Source: Parundibacterium terreum (GTDB lineage: Bacteria > Pseudomonadota > Gammaproteobacteria > Burkholderiales > Burkholderiaceae_D). Taken from it: DNA of 58,615 nt. The notes below the pieces were generated by a model, which had not been told where the DNA came from, searched no databases, and saw only the letters and a list, made by a program, of their open reading frames with translations. A program made the translations under genes and the position numbers. The DNA lies in NCBI RefSeq assembly GCF_014636315.1, contig NZ_BMED01000010.1, forward strand, positions 8,397 through 67,011, given 5' to 3'. Shown here piece by piece: positions 9,004-16,902 of this stretch (positions are counted from its first letter, which is position 1; every line of letters starts with the position of its first letter).

Positions 9004-9822
9004 GTGAGCACCGCATTTCATTTCCATCAGGGCAGCAGCCCTTTGCTGATTTCCATGCCGCATGCCGGTATTGAAATTCCCGTAGACATCGCAGCTGCCA
9101 TGCATCCCATTGCAGCCGTCAAGGCCGATACCGACTGGCATTTACCCTTGTTGTATAACATGGCCACGGAGCTCGGGGCTTCTGTACTGGTAGCGAATTA
9201 TTCCCGCTATGTAATCGATTTGAACCGGCCTACCGACGACACCAACCTGTATCCTGGCCAGGACACTACCGGCCTGTTTCCAATAGATACCTTCAGCAAG
9301 CAGCCCCTGTACAAGGAAGGGATGCAGCCGGATGAGGCGCAGGCGCAGCAGCGCATAAAGCAGTACTGGCAACCCTACCATGTGCAGTTACAACAAGAGC
9401 TGCAGCGTATCCGGCAGCAGCATGGGATTGCTGTGCTGTGGGATGCGCATTCGATCGCCTCGCAGGTGCCGCGTTTCTTTGAAGGCAAACTGCCGGACCT
9501 GAATTTCGGCACTGCTGACCAGCGCTCCTGTGCCCCCGGCATGCAGCAGGCGCTGGCGGAGGCGCTGCAGTCGACCGAGGCCGCACGCTATAGCCATGTG
9601 TTCAATGGCCGCTTCAAGGGCGGCTATATCACGCGCAATTATGGCTCTCCGGCCCAAGATGTGCATGCGGTGCAACTGGAAATGAGCCAGTGCGTGTACA
9701 TGAATGAAGCCGAACCGTTTGAATACCGGCCCGACCTTGCCGCGCAAGTGCAACCCCTGCTGCACAAGCTGCTGCTTGCCTGCCTGACGTGGGCAGATGC
9801 CAATAAAAAAGCAACGGCGTAA
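9004..9822 (+). CDS. hutG: N-formylglutamate deformylase
   Basis: The enzyme hydrolyses N-formyl-L-glutamate to glutamate and formate, the last step of the five-step histidine degradation route. The 272-residue protein shows the family's conserved blocks: SMPHAGIEIP near the N-terminus, DLNRPTDDTNLYPGQ, the metal-binding WDAHSIASQVPRFF and FKGGYITRNYGSP...AVQLEMSQ. The start is a GTG at 9004 with a strong GGGGA sequence 9 bases upstream. hutF follows after 5 bases, so the pair is translated from one message. Together with HutF it converts formiminoglutamate through formylglutamate to glutamate. Confidence 0.95.
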   Translation: MSTAFHFHQGSSPLLISMPHAGIEIPVDIAAAMHPIAAVKADTDWHLPLLYNMATELGASVLVANYSRYVIDLNRPTDDTNLYPGQDTTGLFPIDTFSKQPLYKEGMQPDEAQAQQRIKQYWQPYHVQLQQELQRIRQQHGIAVLWDAHSIASQVPRFFEGKLPDLNFGTADQRSCAPGMQQALAEALQSTEAARYSHVFNGRFKGGYITRNYGSPAQDVHAVQLEMSQCVYMNEAEPFEYRPDLAAQVQPLLHKLLLACLTWADANKKATA

Positions 9823-9827
9823 ACGCA

Positions 9828-11213
9828 ATGAATACGATGACTTCTGCCAATAATCTGTTCGCCCGCCATGCGCTGCTGCCGCAAGGCTGGGCCAGCAATG
9901 TCCGGCTGCACTGGGATGCGTACGGCGACTTGACTGAAATCGAGCTGGACGCCAGCGCCCATGCTTATGAAAAACAGCAGCACTTTGTGCTTCCCGGCAT
10001 GGTCAACCTGCATTCGCATTCTTTCCAGCGTGCGCTGGCCGGCATGACTGAAACCGCGGGTGAGGGGCCGGACAGTTTCTGGACCTGGCGTGACTTGATG
10101 TACCGCACTGCGCTGAATATCTCGCCGGAGCAGATGCAAGTCATTGCTGCGCAGTTGTATGTTGAATGCCTGCGCCATGGCTACACCTCGGTTTGTGAGT
10201 TTCACTACCTGCATCGCGCGCAGGATGGCAATTTTTACACCGATATGACGGAAACCGCGCGCCGGGTGATCGCCGGCGCACGCGCCAGCGGCATAGGCAT
10301 CACGATGCTACCGGTGCTGTATAGCTATGCGGATTTCGGCAAGCAGGCCTTGCGCACGGATCAACGGCGCTTCGTCACCAATGCCGAACAGATTTTGCAA
10401 ATGCTGTCCCTGCTGGAAAATGCCCGTGACGGGCAGACCGAGGTTGGTGTTGCGCCACATTCGCTGCGGGCAGCAGACACACAGCAGATACGTGAGCTTG
10501 TCGCTGCCCTGCCTGCCGACCGGCCCGTTCATATCCATATCGCTGAGCAGCAAAGGGAAGTCGGTGCCTGCCTGCAAAGCACAGGCAAGCGCCCGGTAGA
10601 GTTATTGTTTGATACGCAGCAAGTAGACCGGCGCTGGTGCCTGGTGCATGCAACGCATTTATCCAAGAGCGAACTGAGGGCAATCGCCGCCAGCGGCGCG
10701 GTGGCCGGCATTTGCACCACGACGGAAGGCAATCTGGGTGACGGCTTCTTTGACTTGCCCGACTATATTGCCGCCGGTGGCCGCTTCGGCATAGGCAGCG
10801 ACAGCCATGTGTCGCAGAGCCCGATTGAAGAATTGCGCTGGCTGGAATACGGGCAAAGATTGCGCACGCAGCAGCGCAATGTGGCCAACCTGGCAGGGCG
10901 CCGCCGCGTCGGCGACTTCCTGTGGCAGGAGGCCCTGGCCGGCGGGGCGCAAGCATCTGGGCGCAAGCTGGGCAAGCTGCAAATCGGTTCGCGAGCGGAT
11001 ATACTGGTGCTGGACGATCAGCATCCCAATCTATATGGTGTAGCGGTGGAGGATGTGCTGAACACCTGGATATTTACCGGCAACGACAACCTGGTCCGCG
11101 ATGTGCGGGTAGGAGGGCAGCTCATGGTGGAAAACGGCAGGCATGTGAACCAGGCGACTATCGCCGGCTCTTATCTCAGCGCAATGACGGCCTTGCGCAA
11201 GCTGCCAAAATGA
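9828..11213 (+). CDS. hutF: Formimidoylglutamate deiminase
   Basis: HutF removes ammonia from N-formimino-L-glutamate to give N-formylglutamate. The 461-residue protein is an amidohydrolase-superfamily TIM barrel with the expected zinc ligands: the HSHSF motif after strand 1 (NLHSHSFQRAL), a His in HIHIAEQQREV, a later VHATHL, and the catalytic Asp in GSDSH. The LRWLEYGQRL segment after GSDSH is characteristic of this deiminase. It sits between hutG and hutD; its TGA overlaps the ATG of hutD by four bases, indicating translational coupling. A second in-frame ATG at 9834 is possible as start but makes little difference. Confidence 0.95.
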   Translation: MNTMTSANNLFARHALLPQGWASNVRLHWDAYGDLTEIELDASAHAYEKQQHFVLPGMVNLHSHSFQRALAGMTETAGEGPDSFWTWRDLMYRTALNISPEQMQVIAAQLYVECLRHGYTSVCEFHYLHRAQDGNFYTDMTETARRVIAGARASGIGITMLPVLYSYADFGKQALRTDQRRFVTNAEQILQMLSLLENARDGQTEVGVAPHSLRAADTQQIRELVAALPADRPVHIHIAEQQREVGACLQSTGKRPVELLFDTQQVDRRWCLVHATHLSKSELRAIAASGAVAGICTTTEGNLGDGFFDLPDYIAAGGRFGIGSDSHVSQSPIEELRWLEYGQRLRTQQRNVANLAGRRRVGDFLWQEALAGGAQASGRKLGKLQIGSRADILVLDDQHPNLYGVAVEDVLNTWIFTGNDNLVRDVRVGGQLMVENGRHVNQATIAGSYLSAMTALRKLPK

Positions 11214-11788
11214 TGACGCTGCTGCCGGTCGCTGCACGTGTTGCCAAGCCATGGAAAAACGGTGGCGGCAGCACCAGCGATATCCTGGTAATGCCTGAGA
11301 ATGCAGGCCTGGATGATTTCGACTGGCGCCTCAGCATCGCGACGATAGGCGGCATAGGTCCATTTTCAGAATTCAAGGGAGTGGACCGCAGTCTTAGCCT
11401 GCTGGAAAATGCCGGTCCGGAACCGCTGTGCCTGCTGGTAGATGAAGTGCGCTTCCAGCTGGATAGCCAAAATCCCAGCCTGAGGTTTTCCGGCGAAGCC
11501 AGGGTGCGCACCGAAGCAGGTGGCGAGCCGCATGTCGTGCTGAATGTGATGAGCAGGCGCGATTGCTTTACGCATCTGCTATCCACGGTGCGTATCTCCG
11601 GCTCACAGCAGATTGAACTCGATGATGCTATTCATATCCTGCTGGCGCAGCAAGGCGAATGCCGGATCGTGAACACCGGCCAGACGATACGTCCTTATGA
11701 CGCAGTGCTGGTACAGCAAGAGTCCTCCATTCATCTGGAGACGGGTGCGGAGGCCAGCCTGCTATTGATCGCCATTAAACCGGCCTGA
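11210..11788 (+). CDS. hutD: HutD/Ves family protein
   Basis: The 192-residue protein carries the family's opening motif, KPWKNGGGST, and continues as a small cupin-like fold (FDWRLSIATI..GPFSEFKGVDRSL). HutD proteins are encoded with histidine-utilisation genes in many proteobacteria; in Pseudomonas fluorescens HutD was proposed to limit hut operon expression, possibly by binding a pathway intermediate. The ATG at 11210 overlaps the hutF stop (ATGATGA), and a second ATG follows at once, so the exact start may be 11210 or 11213. It closes the hut unit and is convergent with the NIPSNAP gene. hutH, hutU and hutI are not in this window. Confidence 0.9.
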   Translation: MMTLLPVAARVAKPWKNGGGSTSDILVMPENAGLDDFDWRLSIATIGGIGPFSEFKGVDRSLSLLENAGPEPLCLLVDEVRFQLDSQNPSLRFSGEARVRTEAGGEPHVVLNVMSRRDCFTHLLSTVRISGSQQIELDDAIHILLAQQGECRIVNTGQTIRPYDAVLVQQESSIHLETGAEASLLLIAIKPA

Positions 11789-11843
11789 TCGTTGTAGCCG
11801 AAACTCATCTCACTGCTATGAGCGAAATAAGCTTTCGCATTGT

Positions 11844-12149
11844 CTATTCAAATACCGGCCTGAAAAAACTGCGCTCATAGCTGATAAAGCAACGGGTATC
11901 ATCCGCGTATTGAAACGCAGCCTGGCATGCCGGATCTTGCGCGGACTTGGTCCTGTATTCCTCATACAAAGCCAGGCTGGGAAAGCTGAACAAGGCCAGC
12001 GCGACATTGCTGGCGCCTTCCGACGGCATGAAGTAGCCGTGATGCGTGCCGCCGAATTTTTCCACCAGCGGTATCCATAATTTGCCGTAGTGTTCGAACT
12101 CTTTTTGTTTATAGGGATCGATGATGTAGCGCAGGTAACAGGTAATCAT
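11844..12149 (-). CDS. NIPSNAP family protein
   Basis: This 101-residue protein is a small dimeric alpha/beta-barrel-type protein of the NIPSNAP family, recognised from the opening ITCYLRYIIDPYK, the LWIPLVEKFGGTHHGYF segment and the closing RTKSAQDP...CFISYERSFFRPV. Family members are found in diverse bacteria, often near catabolic genes, and have no settled enzymatic role. It is convergent with hutD (55 bases between them) and divergent from the flavin-reductase-like gene (105 bases), so it forms its own transcription unit. The full-length family size and single start leave little doubt about the frame. Confidence 0.86.
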   Translation of the reverse strand: MITCYLRYIIDPYKQKEFEHYGKLWIPLVEKFGGTHHGYFMPSEGASNVALALFSFPSLALYEEYRTKSAQDPACQAAFQYADDTRCFISYERSFFRPVFE

Positions 12150-12204
12150 GGCGGCCTTGATGGATGGGAAAATGGGAGCGTGAACTTGCTTGACGGTTCT
12201 TGCC

Positions 12205-12210
12205 TATAAT
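12205..12210 (+). promoter_or_regulatory. Putative -10 box of the flavin-reductase gene
   Basis: A perfect TATAAT lies at 12205-12210, 44 bases before the ATG of the downstream gene. The base stretch 17 bases upstream (GAACTT, 12182-12187) is a poor -35 element, and TTGACG at 12190-12195 is too close, so only the -10 box is convincing. Confidence 0.45.
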
Positions 12211-12254
12211 AAGCAACAGCAGGAAACGACATTCTATACAAGAACCCGGGAATT

Positions 12255-12914
12255 ATGATGAGCACAGTCTTTCGCAGCCTTGATGTCAGTCAACTCAGCA
12301 CCGGTGAGGCATACCGCATACTGAACAATATGGTGTCGCCGCGCCCCATCGCCTTTGTGTCCACGCGTTCAGAACTCGGCGTGCCCAACCTCGCTCCTTT
12401 CAGTTATTTCATGGCGGGCGGCGCCAATCCTCCTTCCGTCGTAGTGTCGCCGGTCGGCACGCATACCGGCAAGCCCAAGGATACGCTGGTGAATATCCGC
12501 GCTACCGGCCAGTTCACGATCAATCTGCTGAGCTATTCGATGATCACCGGCATGAATCAGGCTTCCTATACCTACCCGCATGGAGAGAGCGAATGGCCGC
12601 ATACCGGCTTCACCCCCGTACCATGCGTCAAGGTCAAGTGCGACAGGGTTGCCGAGAGCCTGATTGCGATTGAATGCGTGTTGCATCAGATTGTGCCGCA
12701 TGGGGAGGGCACGGCGTCAGCCAACTACGTGATAGGCGAAGTCGTGTATTTCCACGTTGCCGAAAGCCTGTATGGAGAAGATGGGCAGATAGATCCAAGA
12801 AAAACCGACTATGTCAGCCGCATGGGAGGCGACTGGTACACCCGCACTACGCCCGACACCATGTTCGAGCTGGGGAGGCCGGAAAGTGCGGAAACACAGT
12901 GGCGCAATAAGTGA
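12255..12914 (+). CDS. Flavin reductase-like FMN-binding protein
   Basis: The 219-residue protein has the split-barrel FMN-binding fold of the flavin reductase-like family (DIM6/NTAB type). The diagnostic strand RPIAFVSTRSELGVPNLAPFSYF near residue 30-52 lines the FMN site, followed by the PSVVVSPVGTHTGKPKDTLVNI segment and GEVVYFHV. Members act either as NAD(P)H:flavin oxidoreductases or as FMN-dependent enzymes on unknown substrates, and this sequence alone does not separate the two. It stands alone downstream of a good -10 box. ATG 12255 and 12258 are both possible starts. Confidence 0.85.
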   Translation: MMSTVFRSLDVSQLSTGEAYRILNNMVSPRPIAFVSTRSELGVPNLAPFSYFMAGGANPPSVVVSPVGTHTGKPKDTLVNIRATGQFTINLLSYSMITGMNQASYTYPHGESEWPHTGFTPVPCVKVKCDRVAESLIAIECVLHQIVPHGEGTASANYVIGEVVYFHVAESLYGEDGQIDPRKTDYVSRMGGDWYTRTTPDTMFELGRPESAETQWRNK

Positions 12915-12954
12915 GCGAAATAAGTGGGAGAACAATAAGCAAGCGAACAATAGG

Positions 12955-13704
12955 CTAGTGCTGTTGCAGGAAGGCGATAATGTCGGGCAGCAGCGCCTTT
13001 GCCGCAAATAAAGTGCTCGCGTGATTGGTGCCGGGAACGATCAGCAGTTTTTCTGCGTGCAGATCCTTAGCGGCTTTTTCTATTGTTGGCAGGCGCCGGT
13101 CGCCATCGCCGGAAAACAGCATCAGCGGCGCCGTGATCTCGGCCAGCCTGGGTTGATAGCCATCGCGGTCACGCGCTGCCGCAGCGAGCGCAGCAAGGTC
13201 GTTGTGCAGAATAAACGGACGAGCCTCCTTGCTCACCGTCTCGCCGATAAAATTTTCCAGTGCACTGATAAAAGCATCCGGGTCACTGCCATCTAAAGCG
13301 GCAAATGCGGATAAGCTATCTGCATACGGATGCGCTCCGCCTATGATCAATGTAGCTACCAATTGCGGATAGCGCAGCGCCAGGCCGAAGGCCAGCCAGC
13401 CACCCATGGAATAGGCCAGTACATGGCAGCGCTGCACCGCCAGTTCGGCCAGAACTGCGCGCACATCGTCGATGCGCTTTTCCAACGCATAGGCATCGTG
13501 ATCGTGAGGCTTGTCGCTGAGCCCGTGACCGCGCAGGTCGATCAGGATGACGCGGTAATATCTTTCCAGTGCGGCGACATAACCAGTCATCTGCCATTGC
13601 TTGCTGCTGGAGCTGAAACCGTGCAGCAGTACTATCGCCTCACCCTGGCTATGGCCATGGGTTTCGTAGTAGATTTTCGTTCCGTCATTGTTCGCATAGG
13701 GCAT
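12955..13704 (-). CDS. Alpha/beta hydrolase
   Basis: The protein (249 residues from ATG 13704) is a classic alpha/beta hydrolase: strand-turn IVLLHGFSSSSKQW forms the oxyanion-hole region, DLRGHGLSDKP follows, and the nucleophile elbow reads AYSMGG, with acid Asp in LMLFSGDGDRRLP and a late His in PGTNHAS. These complete the Ser-Asp-His triad. The substrate is unknown; the fold includes esterases, haloperoxidase-like enzymes and C-C hydrolases. ATG 13704 begins directly with the family's first strand (YANNDGTKIYYETHG); longer in-frame starts at 13761 and 13824 would overlap the divergent PhyH gene's leader and seem less likely. Confidence 0.88.
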   Translation of the reverse strand: MPYANNDGTKIYYETHGHSQGEAIVLLHGFSSSSKQWQMTGYVAALERYYRVILIDLRGHGLSDKPHDHDAYALEKRIDDVRAVLAELAVQRCHVLAYSMGGWLAFGLALRYPQLVATLIIGGAHPYADSLSAFAALDGSDPDAFISALENFIGETVSKEARPFILHNDLAALAAAARDRDGYQPRLAEITAPLMLFSGDGDRRLPTIEKAAKDLHAEKLLIVPGTNHASTLFAAKALLPDIIAFLQQH

Positions 13705-13836
13705 ATATAGGCTCTTGGTAGCGTATGTTATCAACCTAGTGTGGTTAGCCTGTTCAGTCATGCCGTGCCAGTAAGCCGGGCTTCGCACCGATCCCGTAAA
13801 AGGCTTAAAATGAAGGCCTATCATAAGAGACTATTT

Positions 13837-14589
13837 ATGCTCAGTCCTGAACAAATTTCCGAATTCCAGCAGCAAGGTTACCTTATCTTGCGTGGCCTCG
13901 CCGGCCCTGCATTTTGCGAGCAGGTGATCGCCTTCGCACAGCAACAACTGGCAGAGCAGGTTGCACCCATAGAGTTTGAAGCCGACCTGAAGTATCCGGG
14001 TGCTCCCGCATCACGCACCGACGAGGGCGGGCACACAGCGCGCCGACTGTTGCGCGCCTATGGCCGCGGCGAATTATTGGCAAACTGGGCAACGGGAAAT
14101 GCCATCGTGCCGGCTTTGAAGCAGTTGCTGGGGCCGCAGGCCAAGCTGTCGCAAGCACATCATAATTGCATCATGACCAAGCAGCCGCAGTATTCCAGCA
14201 TTACCGGCTGGCACAGGGATAGCCGCTACTGGAGTTTTCAACGCGCCGAACTGGTGACGGTATGGCTGGCCTTGCGTGACGAGACGGTAGAGAATGGTTG
14301 CCTGCTGGTGATACCGGGTTCGCACAAGGTGGCAATACAGTCGCAGCAACTGGACGATGCACAGTTTTTGCGGCCTGAGCTGGAAGACAATCAGGCGCTG
14401 ATACGGCAGGCAGTCAGCGTGCCCTTGCAACAGGGTGATGTGCTGTTTTTCAGCAGCAACCTGTTTCATGCTGCCGGCAAGAACCAGACCGCTCAGACCA
14501 AGTATTCGATGGTATTTACTTATCGGGCTTTGGATAATCCGCCTGTGGCAGGGTCGCGGTCGGATAGTTTGCCGGAGGTGGCTTTGTAG
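13837..14589 (+). CDS. Phytanoyl-CoA dioxygenase (PhyH) family protein
   Basis: This is a non-haem Fe(II)/2-oxoglutarate oxygenase of the PhyH family, about 250 residues. The facial triad is visible: HxD in GWHRDSRYW and the distal His in NLFHAAGKN, with Arg in the C-terminal strand for 2-oxoglutarate. The N-terminal part (QQGYLILRGLAGPAFCEQVIAF) is the usual opening of the family. ATG 13837 has AAGAGA 6 bases upstream and gives this canonical N-terminus; an earlier ATG at 13810 would add nine residues. Substrates in this family range from fatty acyl-CoA to ectoine and antibiotics, and nothing nearby fixes the substrate. It is divergent from the alpha/beta hydrolase. Confidence 0.87.
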   Translation: MLSPEQISEFQQQGYLILRGLAGPAFCEQVIAFAQQQLAEQVAPIEFEADLKYPGAPASRTDEGGHTARRLLRAYGRGELLANWATGNAIVPALKQLLGPQAKLSQAHHNCIMTKQPQYSSITGWHRDSRYWSFQRAELVTVWLALRDETVENGCLLVIPGSHKVAIQSQQLDDAQFLRPELEDNQALIRQAVSVPLQQGDVLFFSSNLFHAAGKNQTAQTKYSMVFTYRALDNPPVAGSRSDSLPEVAL

Positions 14590-14957
14590 TGATGGTTGTG
14601 AGTGCCTGAGATGGGCAACCTTATTTTAAGGTTGCTGGCCGGGGGTAGCCCGGCGGCTACCTACCTTTTTTGCTTCGCCAAAAAAGGTAGGCCAAAAAAG
14701 GCGACCGCAGACTTGCCCTACGGGTGATGGCGCAGTGCGCCATCACATTTTGTGCATCACAAAAAATGGGAAACAGACGAAACTCGCCTGCGGCTCAAAC
14801 AACGTCTGTTTCTGATCCATTTTCTGTAACGCACAAAATGCTACGTCCCCAGCGGGGATAGATCAAAAACAGAGGCAATCAGGCTTTTGCCTAGCAAGTG
14901 GTCGGTGTCTGCAAATACACTTCATCTCGGATTTCGTGATGACAGATCCATAGTTTC
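14590..14957. other. Gene-free stretch filled by a hairpin-rich element
   Basis: These 368 bases between the PhyH gene and lysA (convergent) hold no supported coding frame. Most of the length is taken up by the multi-hairpin block described separately at 14641-14824. The final 100 bases before the lysA stop show nothing that I can identify. Confidence 0.6.
14641..14824. repeat. Multi-hairpin palindromic repeat-like block
   Basis: At least four inverted repeats follow one another: a 12-bp perfect stem at 14661-14672/14679-14690 around the loop CTTCGC; an 11-bp perfect stem at 14724-14734/14736-14746; TTTTGTG/CACAAAA at 14748-14754/14758-14764; and a 10-bp perfect stem at 14770-14779/14803-14812, with outer AAAATGG/CCATTTT arms. 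The sequence CTACCTTTTTTGCTTCGCC followed by its mirror resembles intergenic repeats I remember from Burkholderiales genomes, but copy number cannot be tested here. It follows the PhyH stop by about 50 bases and may also serve as its terminator. Confidence 0.7.
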
Positions 14958-16199
14958 TTACAATTCCAGCGCGATCAATTCCTGCACCGTCTGGCGGCGG
15001 CGTATTAGCTTGATGTTGTCGCCGTCTACCAGCACTTCCGGGATCAGCGGGCGTGAGTTGTAGTTGGACGACATGCTGGCGCCGTAGGCGCCGGTGTCGT
15101 GGAACACGAACAGGTCGCCTATGTCGCAGGCTGGCAGGTCTTGTGTGGTGACCACGCCGCCGTCTTCCTGCGTGAACACGTCACCGGATTCACACAGGGG
15201 GCCGGCAACGACTGTCGGGCGTAGCGCGGTGCTGCGGGCGTCGCCATTGGGGGCGTGGGCGGTGATGCGGTGGAAGCTGCCGTACATGGCCGGGCGGGCC
15301 AGGTCGTTGAAGCCGGCGTCCACCAGCGCGAAGAAATTGCTGCCTACCTGTTTTTGCGCGCGCAGCTCAGACACCAGGATGCCGGATTGCGCGACCAGGA
15401 AACGGCCGGGTTCGATTTCCATGGTGATCGCGTGGCCCAGATAGGCTTCTATTTCTTTCCTGGCCTTGTCCCAGATCTCGAAATAATGCGCGGTATCCAC
15501 TTCGCCTTCACCGTCGCGGTAGGGGATGGACAGGCCGCCTCCGATGGAGATCGCAGACAGGTCGCGGCCGCAGGCTTTGACCTGCTGTATCATCGCCTCG
15601 CACACGCTTTGCAGATGGTCATAGTCGACACCCGAGCCTATGTGCATATGCAGGCCGATCAGGTTCAGATTGTATTGCGCGATGATCTGCATGCACTGCT
15701 GCAATTGCTCAAACCAGATGCCATGCTTGCTTTGCTCGCCGCCGGTATTGGTCTTGCGGCTGTGGCCGTGACCAAAGCCGGGATTGATGCGCAGCCATAC
15801 CGGATGGCCCTGGCTATTGCCCGCCGTTGCCTGGCCCAGTTGTTCCAGCATTTGCGGTGAGCCGCAATTGACTGGAATATTCAATTCGACCACCCTTTTC
15901 AAGGCGTGGCGGTCCAGCAGATCGGCTGTGAAGACGATAGGCGCATGCTGGATGTCGCCGGGTTGGAAGCCGGCGACCAGTGCGCGCTCCACCTCACCGA
16001 GAGACACCGAATCCACCATCACGCCTTCTTCCTTCATCAGTTTCAGCAAATGAATGTTGGAGGAGGCCTTTTGCGCAAAACGGATCACGTCAAAGCTGCG
16101 CAGGCGGGCGATCTGCTTGCGGATGACGGCTGCATCATAGATCCAGCACGGGGTCTGGTATTGTTCGACGATCTTGCTGATTTGGGCGCTGGTGGTCAT
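14958..16199 (-). CDS. lysA: Diaminopimelate decarboxylase
   Basis: The enzyme decarboxylates meso-diaminopimelate to L-lysine, the final step of lysine synthesis. The 413-residue protein (from ATG 16199; a TTG at 16208 is an alternative) is a fold-type III PLP enzyme: the PLP lysine is in FAQKASSN near residue 44, the HMHIGSG strand, the SIGGGLSIPY glycine loop, EIEPGRFLV, and the inter-subunit GPLCESGDVF motif are all present. Many blocks read almost as in E. coli LysA (NPGFGHGHSRKTNTGGE, SKHGIW, SNYNSRPL). The divergently oriented Lrp/AsnC gene is the likely regulator, since the two share a 140-base intergenic region. This enterobacterial form is unexpected for the inferred host group and may be a second copy. 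Confidence 0.95.
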   Translation of the reverse strand: MTTSAQISKIVEQYQTPCWIYDAAVIRKQIARLRSFDVIRFAQKASSNIHLLKLMKEEGVMVDSVSLGEVERALVAGFQPGDIQHAPIVFTADLLDRHALKRVVELNIPVNCGSPQMLEQLGQATAGNSQGHPVWLRINPGFGHGHSRKTNTGGEQSKHGIWFEQLQQCMQIIAQYNLNLIGLHMHIGSGVDYDHLQSVCEAMIQQVKACGRDLSAISIGGGLSIPYRDGEGEVDTAHYFEIWDKARKEIEAYLGHAITMEIEPGRFLVAQSGILVSELRAQKQVGSNFFALVDAGFNDLARPAMYGSFHRITAHAPNGDARSTALRPTVVAGPLCESGDVFTQEDGGVVTTQDLPACDIGDLFVFHDTGAYGASMSSNYNSRPLIPEVLVDGDNIKLIRRRQTVQELIALEL

Positions 16200-16243
16200 G
16201 GTGGTCAATAAATTTCAAAAGATGGGGAATAAAGGAATCTGCT

Positions 16244-16249
16244 TATAAT
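16244..16249 (+). promoter_or_regulatory. Putative -10 box of the Lrp-type gene
   Basis: A perfect TATAAT occurs in the lysA/lrp intergenic region, preceded by TG at 16240-16241 as in near-extended -10 promoters. No good -35 element is seen at 17 bases. It would give a leader of roughly 85 bases ahead of the Lrp-type start and lies in the region that a divergent regulator would bind. Confidence 0.4.
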
Positions 16250-16339
16250 GTACCAAGCTATGACACAGAATTGAACGGGCTTCCATAAGCAAAAGGCCTG
16301 TTCAGTCAAGAATTGAATGGAAATCGCCCGGATTACCTT

Positions 16340-16810
16340 ATGAACCAGAAAATAGACGGCTTTGATCAGAAAATCCTGCAATTATTACAACAGGACGCCC
16401 GTATGTCGCATGCAGAAATCGGCCGCCAGGTGCACCTGAGCCAGCCGGCGGTCTCCGAGCGCATCAAGCGCCTGGAAAGCTCGCAGGTGATACGGGCATA
16501 TAAGGCCGACATTAACCCCAAGGCGCTGGGCTACCAGATCACTGCGATGATACGCCTGTCCACCCAGCAGGGGCGTCCTTATGCCCAATATGTCGCGGAG
16601 TGTCCGGAAATCGTGGATTGCTATACCGTCACCGGCGAAGACGGCGCGGTGATGCGCGTATTGGCAACCGACGTGGAGCACTTGCAGCGCATCATCAATG
16701 AATTGAATGCCTTTGGCTCCACCTCAACCGCTATCGTTTTGACAACCCATGTTGCCGGTAAGGCGATTACCGCACCGGTACGTTTATCCGATGGAACTCA
16801 ACAAAATTAA
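16340..16810 (+). CDS. Lrp/AsnC family regulator
   Basis: The 156-residue protein has the standard two-part build of this family: an N-terminal helix-turn-helix (FDQKILQLLQQDARMSHAEIGRQVHLSQPAVSERIKRLE) and a C-terminal RAM/AsnC sensor domain (TAMIRLS, ECPEIVDCYTVTGEDGAVMRV). Such proteins form octamers that bind amino acids. It is transcribed divergently from lysA, so control of lysine synthesis in response to lysine or another amino acid is the obvious hypothesis. ATG 16340 is chosen over the in-frame TTG 16313 because it matches the family's short N-terminus; neither has a clear Shine-Dalgarno sequence. The ATG at 16317 is in another frame. Confidence 0.88.
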   Translation: MNQKIDGFDQKILQLLQQDARMSHAEIGRQVHLSQPAVSERIKRLESSQVIRAYKADINPKALGYQITAMIRLSTQQGRPYAQYVAECPEIVDCYTVTGEDGAVMRVLATDVEHLQRIINELNAFGSTSTAIVLTTHVAGKAITAPVRLSDGTQQN

Positions 16811-16902
16811 ATAGGTCGTATAATGCGGGTACCTGATCGCATGGGCTTGGCAGTGCTTGAGCCGCCTATGCATAATCTATCGCATGACTTATTGGAATCT
16901 CC

